A stretch of DNA of 64,000 nucleotides, taken from Mantis religiosa. Lineage: Eukaryota; Arthropoda; Insecta; Mantodea; Mantidae. A program made the translations under genes and the position numbers. Below, piece after piece: positions 11,816 through 20,759 of this stretch. The notes beneath the pieces are model-generated. The model was not told where the DNA came from. It was given only the letters and a program-made list of their open reading frames with translations, and searched no databases. The first letter of the stretch is position 1. Every line of letters begins with the position of its first letter. Location: the NCBI GenBank assembly GCA_030765055.1, contig CM060947.1, positions 53,856,395-53,920,394 on the forward strand, in the 5' to 3' direction.

Positions 11816-14077
11816 ATGGCGAGTAGAAAAGAAATAACAGTGGAAGGAGAAGTTACTGATAGTGTAGGAATGAATAGGGAGAATGCAGGATTAAGCATAG
11901 ATAATGAGTCAATGTTGGAAAGAATAACGAGAATGTTAAGTAATTTAGATTCTAAAATAGAACAAAATGCAAATGATTTAAAATCAGAAATGAGTAATTT
12001 AGATTCTAAAATAGAACAAAATGCAAATGATTTAAAATCAGAAATGAGTAATTTAGATTCTAAAATAGAACAAAATGCAAATGATTTAAAATCAGAAATG
12101 AGTAATTTAGATTCTAGAATGAAAGATGTAAAATCAGAAATGAGTAATTTAGATTCTAAAATAGAACAAAATGCAAATGATTTAAAATCAGAAATGAGTA
12201 ATTTGGATTCTAAAATAGGAGATGTTAAATCTGAAATGAGTAATTTAGATTCTAAAATAGAACAAAATGTAAATGATTTAACTAAGAAAATGAATGATTT
12301 AGATGTAGGAGTAAGACAGGAACTAGCACAAAATGTGAGTAACTTAGAAATTAATTTATTACAGAAGCTAAAACAGGAATTAAAATCTGAAATTTCACAG
12401 GAGATTAGAGAAGGGAGAAAAGAGTGTAGGGATAATATGGAAAGGCTCATGCAGATCATAGAGATTAATAAGGATGAGAATAGAAAGGAAGTCAATGAGT
12501 TGAGAGAGATAATTCAGGAAACTAGGTTAGGTCAGGACATTGTGAAACAAGAAATAAGAATGGAAATAAACAAAGAGTTAGAAACATTTAGGATACAACA
12601 GGCAGAAATAACACAAAAACAAAGAGAAGAATTAGGAGATAAAGTAGAACAAAGAATCAATGTAATTTGTTCTGAAATGCAATTACAACATGATGAAAGT
12701 AAGATACACCAAGAGGAAATAAAGTTACAAATTGATGAGATAAGTAAAGCAAAAGAAGAAGTAATTTTGCAAATTAAAGAGGTAAAAGAACATTTTGAAA
12801 AAGAAAAGGATAACTTAGGAAAATTGACACAAGTTGTAATTGCATTACAGGCTAGAAAAGTAAATAACGGGAAAGAAATATCTAGAATTACAAATATAAA
12901 CGATTGTGACTTACCAGGTGAATTAAGCAATCATCAGAAGTCTGGTGATGTAGTAAGTGAATGTAGTGATTTTGTGAGTCCAGATAATGATATTAATTAT
13001 CACAGAAACACACAGAACATGTCCTCACACACACAACTCCACAGTCTAGGTCAAAATGAATGTGTACATTATTCACTAAATGATATTAGTCCACCAAGTT
13101 TTGATGAGGAATCAGGTGATAATCCAAAAGTATTTCTTAGGGAATTGGAAGAATATTTCCGTATTAAGAGAATTCCCAATGAATTTCGGATGGTAATAGT
13201 AAAACGCTGTTTGAAGAAAAATGCTCTTGAGTGGTTAAGGTTAACTTTGGCTTCACATGAAACATACAGTACTTTCAGAAATCTGTTTATAAATAGATTT
13301 TGGGGACCTGAGAGACAAAGAAGAATAAAAGTTGAGTTAGCAACGGGTAGGTTTGAGTTTAAAAAAGGGATTTCTATGACTGAATATTTCTTAAAATTAG
13401 CAAACAAAAGTAAGTTGATCAATCCCGAAATTTCTGAGACAGAAATTGTCAACATGCTAATACGTCATTATCCACCACATATCAGAAATCATTTAATTGT
13501 GGCTAAGCCTATCGATTTCTCTGATATGATTGAATTATTATCCGAATTTGAAGCACATAACCTCATTAATGATACTACATCCTGTGATGGTAACTATAAT
13601 AACGTCCATATTGAGCGAGGAAGAAATCGACAGGAATCACAACCTACAAATAATAGGAATAATAGGACGAGTTTAAATTGGGGCGGGGCACCCGTGAGAA
13701 ATCAAAGATTTGAAGGAAGAGGTTATGATCCTAGACGAACTTATGAATCTGTAATTCCCGGAACAGGAAAGGGAGTTCAAAATAATGTGCAAAGGAATTA
13801 TCATAACAATCAGTCGACGAGAATTGGAAGAAATGATCACATAAACCATGTAAGATTTTATCGAGGAAATAATCAGCGCATAAGTAACTCTAATAGGGGT
13901 AGAGGTACTAGTTTATTTAGTGCAAATCAAAGAGATTTTAGGGGTGTGAGATTTGAAAGAAGTAATCAAAATGAAAGAGTCGAAAATACACAAAGCACAG
14001 AGAATGATGTGAATATAAACGATAGCACCAACCTAACCAACAATGAAAGTAATAATCAGAGGGAGACGGAAAACTAA
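11816..14077 (+). CDS. gag: Gag-like protein with a long repeat-built coiled coil
   Basis: The structural protein of the Gypsy element, about 753 residues from the ATG at 11816. That start has an A at -3 and G at +4. The frame stays open upstream to a GTG at 11747, with another ATG at 11783. Domains: a basic start; residues about 40-160 built of near-identical 18- and 14-residue repeats (SNLDSKIEQNANDLKSEM); further coiled coil to about 390 (Lys/Glu/Gln-rich); a capsid region at 13087-13560 typical of retrotransposon gag (NPKVFLRELEEYF, NALEWLRL, FINRFWGPERQRR, MTEYFLKLANKS); and an Arg/Gly/Asn-rich tail. No CCHC zinc knuckle is visible, so the basic RG tail may serve for RNA binding (inference). 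The N-terminal coil is unusually long for a Gypsy Gag. The reading frame is intact. Confidence 0.9.
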   Translation: MASRKEITVEGEVTDSVGMNRENAGLSIDNESMLERITRMLSNLDSKIEQNANDLKSEMSNLDSKIEQNANDLKSEMSNLDSKIEQNANDLKSEMSNLDSRMKDVKSEMSNLDSKIEQNANDLKSEMSNLDSKIGDVKSEMSNLDSKIEQNVNDLTKKMNDLDVGVRQELAQNVSNLEINLLQKLKQELKSEISQEIREGRKECRDNMERLMQIIEINKDENRKEVNELREIIQETRLGQDIVKQEIRMEINKELETFRIQQAEITQKQREELGDKVEQRINVICSEMQLQHDESKIHQEEIKLQIDEISKAKEEVILQIKEVKEHFEKEKDNLGKLTQVVIALQARKVNNGKEISRITNINDCDLPGELSNHQKSGDVVSECSDFVSPDNDINYHRNTQNMSSHTQLHSLGQNECVHYSLNDISPPSFDEESGDNPKVFLRELEEYFRIKRIPNEFRMVIVKRCLKKNALEWLRLTLASHETYSTFRNLFINRFWGPERQRRIKVELATGRFEFKKGISMTEYFLKLANKSKLINPEISETEIVNMLIRHYPPHIRNHLIVAKPIDFSDMIELLSEFEAHNLINDTTSCDGNYNNVHIERGRNRQESQPTNNRNNRTSLNWGGAPVRNQRFEGRGYDPRRTYESVIPGTGKGVQNNVQRNYHNNQSTRIGRNDHINHVRFYRGNNQRISNSNRGRGTSLFSANQRDFRGVRFERSNQNERVENTQSTENDVNINDSTNLTNNESNNQRETEN
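11939..12292 (+). repeat. In-frame coiled-coil repeat array in gag (5 x 54 bp + 2 x 42 bp)
   Basis: Seven units beginning SNLDS follow one another: three of 18 residues, one of 14 (SNLDSRMKDVKSEM), one of 18, one of 14 (SNLDSKIGDVKSEM), and one of 18 (diverged). The DNA of the 18-residue units is almost identical, showing recent duplication by slippage or unequal crossing-over. Unit lengths fit heptad (14) and heptad-plus-hendecad (18) coiled-coil geometry. Confidence 0.93.
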
Positions 14078-14118
14078 AAACCAAATCATTTTGTGCTCTG
14101 GAAAGTGGTTAGGTGAGG

Positions 14119-14532
14119 ATGACACAGGGCGAATTGAAAGTTGAAGATAACGGAAATAAGCTCACTCTCTTGCAGAAAAATAAGGAATTAGTCAACCCAC
14201 CTCAGATAATTATTTACCTATGGGATAAAGAATATACAGCCTTGATTGATACTGGAGCCAGTTCTACAGTGATAAGTGAGGAATTGTTTAACAATCTGTT
14301 AGCTAACTATAAAGTGGAATATTTAAATGTGTGTAACGTTTACTGCAGTACTGCAATTGGGAAGAAAAAGGATAGAATTAAATATCAAGTATTAATTAAG
14401 GGGCGAATAGGTGAATGGAATTTCAATTTCATTGCGTTGGTAATTCCACATTTGGCAAGAGATGTAATTGTGGGTAATGATTTATTATATGAATGGCAAA
14501 GTGTATTGAATTTCGAAATGCATATGAAATGA
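14119..14532 (+). CDS. Retropepsin-like aspartic protease of the Gypsy element
   Basis: A 138-residue frame from the ATG at 14119; a GTG at 14113 directly follows a TAG in this frame. The active-site motif TALIDTGASSTVISEEL (about 14235-14285) and the C-terminal hydrophobic motif DVIVGNDLLYEW (about 14458-14495) mark a retroviral-type protease that works as a dimer to process Gag and Pol. It starts 41 nt after the gag stop in another frame. A TAG at 14110 precludes a simple -1 frameshift from gag across the junction, so this copy needs re-initiation or is broken here. The end overlaps the RT frame by 40 nt. Confidence 0.85.
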   Translation: MTQGELKVEDNGNKLTLLQKNKELVNPPQIIIYLWDKEYTALIDTGASSTVISEELFNNLLANYKVEYLNVCNVYCSTAIGKKKDRIKYQVLIKGRIGEWNFNFIALVIPHLARDVIVGNDLLYEWQSVLNFEMHMK

Positions 14533-16118
14533 AGGTTAAGACAGAAAATGATTTATTAGTAATAAAATTATTGGAAGAAGATGGAAGAAAAGAAGAGAAT
14601 ATGGATAATATAAATAATGAAAGGTTTTTTGTGGAAGATATACTTTTGCAAGAAAATGGTAATATTGAATACGAGGAAAATGAAAATTGTGGGAAGAGTT
14701 TAATTATTGATGGATTGCAAAATAATGTAACTGACCTTGAAAAGCATTGTTGCCAATTATATACAATACAAGATAAGAATGGCGGAAGCCAAGTGGAGGA
14801 AGAAATAGAATTCCAGAGAATATTACAAGTAAAGTTAGAAAACACATACAATCTAGATCAAGCGAGAAAAGAACAGCTGAAATTATGTATATTAAAGAAC
14901 AGAAAAGCCTTTAGTTCAAAACCTGGACTGTGTAACAAATATACTCACACATTTAAAGTGAATGATACTGCTCCGTATACACATAAAAGCAGACCTTTAC
15001 CCATAGCTATAAGACAGCAAGCATCAGAGGTGATAAATAAAATGTTAGAAAATGGAATAATAGAAATTTCTAACTCACCTTACTTACATCCTCTATGTTG
15101 GGTTCATAAATCAGATGGCTCATTGCGCATGACAATTGATGCAAGAAAAATCAATTCATTAACCCAACCAGACCATTTTAGGCCTCTTGGAGTGGATGAA
15201 GTGCTATCTAAGTTAGAGCGTGGAAAATATTTTTCGAAATTAGATTTGGTGTCCACATATTGGCAGATTCCCTTGGATGAATCAGTTAGAAAATATACTG
15301 CGTTTAATTTTGGAGGGAGAATTTACCAGTTCAAAACATGCGGTTTTGGATTGTCAACAAGTGGAAGTGCATTACTTCGAGCCTTATATAATATTTTTGG
15401 AGATACAATTGAGAATTTTGCTATTCAATATATAGACGATTTTCTTATCTTTGATCAAGATTTCGACGAACATATATCTCATCTGAATTACATATTTACA
15501 AAATTTTCTGAAAGTGGTATGACTATAAATTTGGATAAATCAAGTTTTATTGCCAAAGAAATTGAATTTTTAGGGTACATAATATCCGAAAAAGGTATGG
15601 CACCAAATCCAGATAGAATAAAATCCATTGAATCTATTCCACCACCAAAGAATATTAAACAACTAAGAAGATTTATTGGCATACTACAGTATGAAAGTAA
15701 GTTTGTGGTAAATTATGCCAAGGAGCTTAGTCCTTTGAGAGAACTTTTGAAGAAGAATTCAGTCTGGAAGTGGACAGAAAAACACCAACAGTCTTTTCAA
15801 AACATTAAAGAGTTATTTAAAAACGCCATTCTTTTGGAAAGACCTATTAGAAACCAACCCTTTAACATCTATTCAGATGCTAGTATCCATGCTTATGCAG
15901 CAGTATTAACTCAAACTGATTTGGATGGGAATAATCATGTAATTGCCACTGCTTCAAGAGTTTTGAACCAAAATGAATCTAACACTTGTATTACGGAGTT
16001 AGAAATAGGAGCTATATATTTTGCTTTGCAAAAATTTAGGCAATATGTGTACAATACTAAAGTCATTGTATATACTGACCATATTAGTCTATCATTTATA
16101 AAAAAAAATGTAAACTAA
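14493..16118 (+). CDS. pol: Reverse transcriptase and RNase H of the Gypsy element
   Basis: 541 codons. RT blocks: LPIAIRQQASEVINKMLENG (entry to the palm), WVHKSDGSLRMTIDARKIN, KLERGKYFSKLDLVSTYWQI (first catalytic Asp), FKTCGFGLSTSG, and AIQYIDDFLIF with the catalytic Asp pair (about 15430). A connection follows (LGYIISEKGMAPNPDRIKSI, RRFIGILQYESKF). RNase H motifs are NIYSDASIHAYAAVL, TELEIGAIYFAL and VIVYTDHISL. It copies element RNA into DNA and removes the RNA. The frame stops early at 16116-16118 because of an indel in the A9 run at 16100-16108; the missing RNase H end and the integrase continue in another frame. The RT frame overlaps the protease frame by 40 nt, in the -1 direction. 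Confidence 0.93.
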   Translation: MAKCIEFRNAYEMKVKTENDLLVIKLLEEDGRKEENMDNINNERFFVEDILLQENGNIEYEENENCGKSLIIDGLQNNVTDLEKHCCQLYTIQDKNGGSQVEEEIEFQRILQVKLENTYNLDQARKEQLKLCILKNRKAFSSKPGLCNKYTHTFKVNDTAPYTHKSRPLPIAIRQQASEVINKMLENGIIEISNSPYLHPLCWVHKSDGSLRMTIDARKINSLTQPDHFRPLGVDEVLSKLERGKYFSKLDLVSTYWQIPLDESVRKYTAFNFGGRIYQFKTCGFGLSTSGSALLRALYNIFGDTIENFAIQYIDDFLIFDQDFDEHISHLNYIFTKFSESGMTINLDKSSFIAKEIEFLGYIISEKGMAPNPDRIKSIESIPPPKNIKQLRRFIGILQYESKFVVNYAKELSPLRELLKKNSVWKWTEKHQQSFQNIKELFKNAILLERPIRNQPFNIYSDASIHAYAAVLTQTDLDGNNHVIATASRVLNQNESNTCITELEIGAIYFALQKFRQYVYNTKVIVYTDHISLSFIKKNVN

Positions 16119-17536
16119 CTAGCTCTAAAATATCTCGTTACATACATGAAATTACTTCCTATGATATTGAGATTCGGCACATCTCAGGAAAGAATAATAT
16201 ATTTAGTGATCTGTTGTCGAGACAGAAAATGCATGGAGAAATTCCAGAGACATTGTCACAATCTCAACATGAGATAAAACTTTTCGAGTTAAATTTTACA
16301 TGCGATAGAAATCTTACTTCAAAATTTAAAAATATCTCGGAAATTCAACAAAATGATTCAAGATTATCTGCATTGTTGCGACAGGCTCCAGCAGTTGAAG
16401 ATGCTGCGAATTGCACCATAGCCAAGAAGAATGGTGTACTTTATAAGTTACATGGAGATGTGATAAAAAAATGGAAGGTTATAGTTCCCAGTAGTTTAGA
16501 AGAAAGTGTAATTACTTCATTTCATCACCACCTAGCACATTCTGGAAGCGAGAAAACTCCCATGACCATCAAAGAACAGCTATATATAAAGCACATTGAT
16601 AGGAAAGTACGGAAATTAATTTCAACGTGTGAACTGTGCCAAAGAGCTAAACCTATAAATATCAAATATGATTTTGAACCTCAGACCATCATCAGAGATA
16701 AAAAGAATGAATTAGTTGCGATCGATGCACACGGGGAGATGCCGGCTAGTCAATATAATTGTAAATACATTTTTGTGATGTTCGACATTTTTACTAAATT
16801 TGTGAAAATTTACCCCGTTCAAAATATTAAGAGAAAAACATGTGTCAATAAAATTTTAAAGGGGTGGATACCAGAATATGGGCAAATAAAAGCCATACTT
16901 TCAGACAACGCCACAGTTCATCGAAGTAAATTGTTTACATCCGAGATGAAGAAAAACAATATCAAAATTTATAATTCTTCGGTTTATTATCCACAAGGAA
17001 ATCCTTGTGAGAGAGTGATGCGAGACTTAACTTTTTATTTTCGAATACTGTGTCATTCGAATCACCGGTGTTGGTATAAATATTGTACTGTCATAGAAAA
17101 GATAATAAATAACACCCCAAACGCTACTACAAGATTCGCTCCAATAGAGCTAATGACTGGAAAACCTCCTGAACCTCTTATATTAAATGTACCAACGACT
17201 TTTGAGGAGAAAACAAATGTGCTAAATGATGAAGAGAAATGCGCTGAAGCATTTAAAAGAATACTAGAAAAATCTGAAAAAAGATTAAAGAAAGTACAAA
17301 GAAGAAAGGCCAAATGGGATCCTGAAATAAATGATATGGTTTTAGTGAAGACATTTAACATCTCAGATGCTAGACGAAAAGTGTATTGGAGAATGAACTT
17401 AATTTATAAAGGTCCGTATAGAGTAGTAACCAAATTTGGAGATCACACTTATGAATTGCAAGATTCGAATAATAAGATTGTGGGAAGATATCATAAGACA
17501 TTAATGAAACCTTTCAAAAGCATTGACAGTAATTGA
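16112..17536 (+). CDS. pol: Integrase of the Gypsy element (with the end of RNase H)
   Basis: This frame continues pol after the A-run indel. It starts with the RNase H tail (KLTSSKISRYIHEI, IRHISGKNNIFSDLLSR). The integrase zinc domain follows (about 16520-16650: HHHLAHSGSEKT ... STCELCQRAKP, HHCC). The catalytic core has Asp in VAIDAHGEMP, Asp in AILSDNATVHRS and Glu in YYPQGNPCERVMRDL. A C-terminal region carries KWDPEINDMVLVKTFN and ends YHKTLMKPFK. It inserts the cDNA into the genome. The stop at 17534 lies 330 bp before the 3' LTR with no envelope ORF between. All catalytic residues are present. I see no chromodomain. Confidence 0.92.
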   Translation, partial: KLTSSKISRYIHEITSYDIEIRHISGKNNIFSDLLSRQKMHGEIPETLSQSQHEIKLFELNFTCDRNLTSKFKNISEIQQNDSRLSALLRQAPAVEDAANCTIAKKNGVLYKLHGDVIKKWKVIVPSSLEESVITSFHHHLAHSGSEKTPMTIKEQLYIKHIDRKVRKLISTCELCQRAKPINIKYDFEPQTIIRDKKNELVAIDAHGEMPASQYNCKYIFVMFDIFTKFVKIYPVQNIKRKTCVNKILKGWIPEYGQIKAILSDNATVHRSKLFTSEMKKNNIKIYNSSVYYPQGNPCERVMRDLTFYFRILCHSNHRCWYKYCTVIEKIINNTPNATTRFAPIELMTGKPPEPLILNVPTTFEEKTNVLNDEEKCAEAFKRILEKSEKRLKKVQRRKAKWDPEINDMVLVKTFNISDARRKVYWRMNLIYKGPYRVVTKFGDHTYELQDSNNKIVGRYHKTLMKPFKSIDSN

Positions 17537-17792
17537 AACAATATTGAATATAAACTATGTGTGTGTTAAATAATAATAATAATAAAAAAAACATTGTTAA
17601 ACATCAATATATTGTTGTATTTTAATTAACGTTAATTTATTGTTGTGTTTTATATTTGTGTAATAATGTGAAATTGTTGTTAAATGTTCATTTATTATAT
17701 TTTATCCAATGTAGGTATATTATTATATTTTATGTATGTTGTATTGGTGTTGTGTAATATTGATGTAAACGAAATTGTTAATTGGGGCTGTT

Positions 17793-17861
17793 CTTCGAAA
17801 TATATGGAAACAGATTGTTAATTCCTTTGTTTGGTTATTTTCCATATATTTCGAAGAGGGG
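17793..17861 (+). other. Perfect 18-bp hairpin running into the polypurine tract
   Basis: cttcgaaatatatggaaa (17793-17810) and its exact complement (17839-17856) are separated by 28 nt. The purine run GAAGAGGGG (17853-17861), the likely plus-strand primer (PPT) next to the LTR at 17866, begins inside the right arm. The rest of 17537-17792 is AT-rich untranslated sequence. Confidence 0.75.
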
Positions 17862-17865
17862 CATT

Positions 17866-18363
17866 TGTAACAGTATTTTTGTTTAGTAATGTTCGAAGGA
17901 ATAATAAATATATAAAAATGTATATAGTTGTGTGATTGGCCGAAGTAGTAGTGGTATGACGTGGTGTGATGACGTGTCAGTGAATCGGCCAATCACAAAA
18001 TAAAGTGGGAATTACTATGGGGACAAGAAAATCAATAATCTAGAAAAGTGTTAGAATCTTGTGTCTTGCTGGAGAAGGAGGAAAGATGTTACGAGGATTG
18101 TAGTTGTAAAGGAAAATTAATAAGATTCAAAAAGTGTTATTCAATATTTATAATAGATAAGAGTGAATCATAGTTCATATTATATAATTAAATAATATAT
18201 TACAAAATTGGACTCATCTAAATTTTATTTTCACCAAAAATCCGCATCCACACCTGAGAAAAGATCTCACGACTCTCAGTAGATTAAAACTCGACTTGGA
18301 TCTTACAAAAAGTTGGCTTGCTTCTTATTAGTTGAAGATGAACGAAAATAAAATCCCGTTACA
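17866..18363 (+). repeat. 3' LTR of the Gypsy element
   Basis: 498 bp, colinear with 11119-11616 with three substitutions seen. It follows the purine tract GAAGAGGGG. The 4 bp after it (AGGT, 18364-18367) repeat the 4 bp before the 5' LTR. Confidence 0.97.
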
Positions 18364-18411
18364 AGGTTCATCATTACCGCTGACTCTGAGAGTGATGGAG
18401 AATCGGAATGA
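18364..18411 (+). pseudogene. Displaced 3' end of the DD82E transposase gene
   Basis: After the target duplication (18364-18367), the sequence continues the transposase frame interrupted at 11118: 14 further codons, Asp/Glu/Ser-rich, end at TGA (18409-18411). An acidic C-terminal tail is also present in the related transposase relic at 61.5 kb. This supports Gypsy having landed within the last 15 codons of the gene. Confidence 0.8.
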
Positions 18412-18513
18412 GGCACTTATATCTATGTGAGTTAATAGCACTGGTTATAATAATTACGAAAATGCCTACAAGCTAAGTAGAAAATTTAACAATAGTGGTG
18501 GAGTGGTGGTGGT

Positions 18514-18515
18514 AA

Positions 18516-18610
<95 letters not shown>
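18514..18610. repeat. (GTA)n microsatellite, about 32 units
   Basis: An uninterrupted GTA/TAG trinucleotide tract of about 97 bp, preceded by an impure GTG/GGT stretch. The open frames through it are artefacts. Confidence 0.95.
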
Positions 18611-18689
18611 ACAATGGCAATAATAGCAATACAATATTTTCCAAGTGCCTTATTTTGATTTTTGTAAAAACCCAGTCTTTTCACAATGT

Positions 18690-20160
18690 GAAGTGCACGT
18701 GTTGTTTAGACAGAGAAAGAGACTCTAGAAAAAGACGGTGATGTTAAAATGTTGCAACATTGTAGAGAGGACCGTCAGGAGGAGGGTCCATGTTGAAAAA
18801 TGATTATGAGGGTTCGTCAAAGAAAGCGGCCGCCGTGCACTTGCGTTGACTAGACAGACTTTACGTAGCACTAACGTACTTGTGGACAAGTATCGAAGGA
18901 TACATCGGGTCGTCAGATACAGAAGCCAAGATATATTTGTCCAGCACTAAGGCCTTCTTTGAAATTGACACTTCTCCATTACAGAACAGAAACAATTACC
19001 TAGCCTAAGGCTTTCGCGGGTGTGAGACGAAGTTGACATCTTCCGTCACTGAACCAGGAATGATGTTGCATTGCACTAAGGCCTCAGTTTATAAGTAAGG
19101 AAGCAAGGTACAGATGTGAGACAGTAATTGTCTGCCAGAAACCGAGCCATGAATTATCTCCTAACAAATGCGTCGCGACATCACCTCGTAATTAAGGCAA
19201 AGTGAAATAAATAGTGTAGGAAAAGAAGAACAGAATGAGCCTTTGTAACATAGAGAAGGAGGATGTATTGCCCAGTGTGATATGTGAGGATGTAATGTAA
19301 TAAAGGATCCACTGCAGAGTACTAGCCTGTAGTAAGATTTCGGATGCAATGTTGCGAATTTACAAGTTTAGATGATGCTTGTATATCTTTTAAAGCGATT
19401 GATAAAGGAATTTTTATTATTTTTATTGAAGCTGAAGATTATTTAATATTTTTCAATGTTTCAATGATTATAAATTTTATACTACAAACTTTTGCTTCGT
19501 CTATCTTTCATTGAAACATGAGCTTACTTCTCTCATAGTCCTAGTTTCCAATTAAGTGGAATTATTGAAGAAATTTAAGAAATAATCGTTAATTTGATAC
19601 TGCATTCACCTACTCTTTATATTTATAGACTAAATACACAATATTCACATATTTATATAATACGTTTCTGAAATAAGACCTGAAGCTTTCCTGGCAACGA
19701 ATATATTCAAGACATTCTCGGGAATCAAGCTAGGTGAAAAGACGATCATAAATCGACGTTTCGGGAGCGTACATCGCTTCTATCATCAGGATATGTATAA
19801 TAAATGTTATAAATACTATATACTAGATATATCACAAAAAATCAATCTCTCATCACTGAACAAAAGACTGTTTGCAATAAATTAAATCACGGTCATGAGG
19901 TGGCGTGAGTGTAGAAAACTAATTAGATCAAGGACCACGATCTTGGCAAAATGCAGCAGTTACTTGGAGCGGAGAGTTAAGGAGACTTTGACCATTTCTT
20001 CCGAATGGAGCACAGTTAATCATAATGCTGGATTTCAGTTCAGCTCCTCTTGGAAATCGGCCTGAAAATTGGATATCAATCGGCTTAAGAAGCACAGATC
20101 TATATAACTTTATCATCAAAGTAAGTAGTTATGTTTCTCTGACCTAACCAATTTCCTACA
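18690..20160. other. No recognisable feature
   Basis: Mixed-composition sequence without motifs, terminal repeats or convincing ORFs. 18720-19000 is slightly GC-richer. I see nothing I can name. Confidence 0.35.
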
Positions 20161-20164
20161 CGAA

Positions 20165-20620
20165 TGACAAGTAAAGAGAAATTTGACTTTCAAAGCTTGT
20201 GTTCAAACTGACCACCTGCAGCTTCAATATAATCTTCCTGTTTCCTGTGGTAAGATTGCTGCATTCGTTACAATATTTCAGCGGAAATTTCAAAGCAGGC
20301 AGAACTAATACGTTGTTACATATCGTCTGATGTATTAGGTAAGTCCTTATAGAGAGTATCTTTCAGTTTTTCCCATAGAAAAAGGTCCAAAATATCGATT
20401 TGGAAACAATTCGTGAAGATCAGGTGTAGTAATTGGTGTACTATGGGCTGGACAGTCATCATGCTGGAACCACAGGTCCCTCCTAGTCCGCAGAGGAACG
20501 TCTTGCAGCATCTGAGGAAGATGGTCTGTTAGGAGGCTGAGATATATGTGCAAGTTAGTGTTGTTTCTATGAAAAAGGGCCTATGAGCTGATAGTTGACT
20601 ACCCCATAACACAAATGAAC
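20165..20620 (-). pseudogene. Mariner-like DDE transposase relic, C-terminal half
   Basis: The minus strand reads, in changing frames, YGVVNYQLIGPF (about 20610), then HIYLSLLTDHLPQMLQDVPL and DLWFQHDDCPAHST holding the second catalytic Asp (about 20460), then PDLHELFPNRYFGPF. Further on (20340-20165) comes a C-terminal pattern ending EDYIEAAGGQFEHKL, typical of the insect transposases that read 'QDGAPAHF ... FPNRWIGRGGP ... GHHFEHLL'. The block with the third Asp is deleted. Stops and shifts make it a relic. No terminal repeats identified. Confidence 0.7.
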
Positions 20621-20759
20621 CGCAAACACATATGTACAAACCATACATATATACAAGTCGTTTCTAGCGACTAAACCGGTTGAATGACACACATAACTGT
20701 TGCTGTGTAAAAGTTTCAAATTAAGATATGATGTAATTAAGCATTGTTCCATTTAAAAA

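Larger units (their letters stand above)
11119..18363 (+). mobile_element. Ty3/Gypsy LTR retrotransposon, nearly complete
   Basis: A 7245-bp element bounded by 498-bp LTRs starting TGTAACAG and ending CGTTACA. The target duplication is AGGT at 11115-11118 and 18364-18367. Order: LTR, tRNA-Lys-like primer site, gag, protease, reverse transcriptase/RNase H, integrase, polypurine tract, LTR. The RT-before-integrase order defines Ty3/Gypsy. No envelope-like ORF lies between integrase and the 3' LTR. The LTRs differ at 3 positions, so the insertion is recent. pol is broken by a homopolymer indel near 16100, and gag, protease and RT lie in three different frames. It inserted into the last codons of the DD82E transposase gene. 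Confidence 0.97.

Noticed and set aside
11797..12495. 232-codon antisense ORF opposite gag
   Set aside because: It mirrors the in-frame gag repeats; the periodic sequence keeps the opposite frame open. Composition (Ser/Leu/Phe) and position show it is a shadow.
17537..17865. Possible envelope ORF after integrase (errantivirus-like element)
   Set aside because: Only 330 bp remain before the 3' LTR, with no open frame, signal peptide or membrane segment on the plus strand.
18466..18684. 72-codon ORF of poly-threonine
   Set aside because: Translation of the (GTA)n microsatellite.
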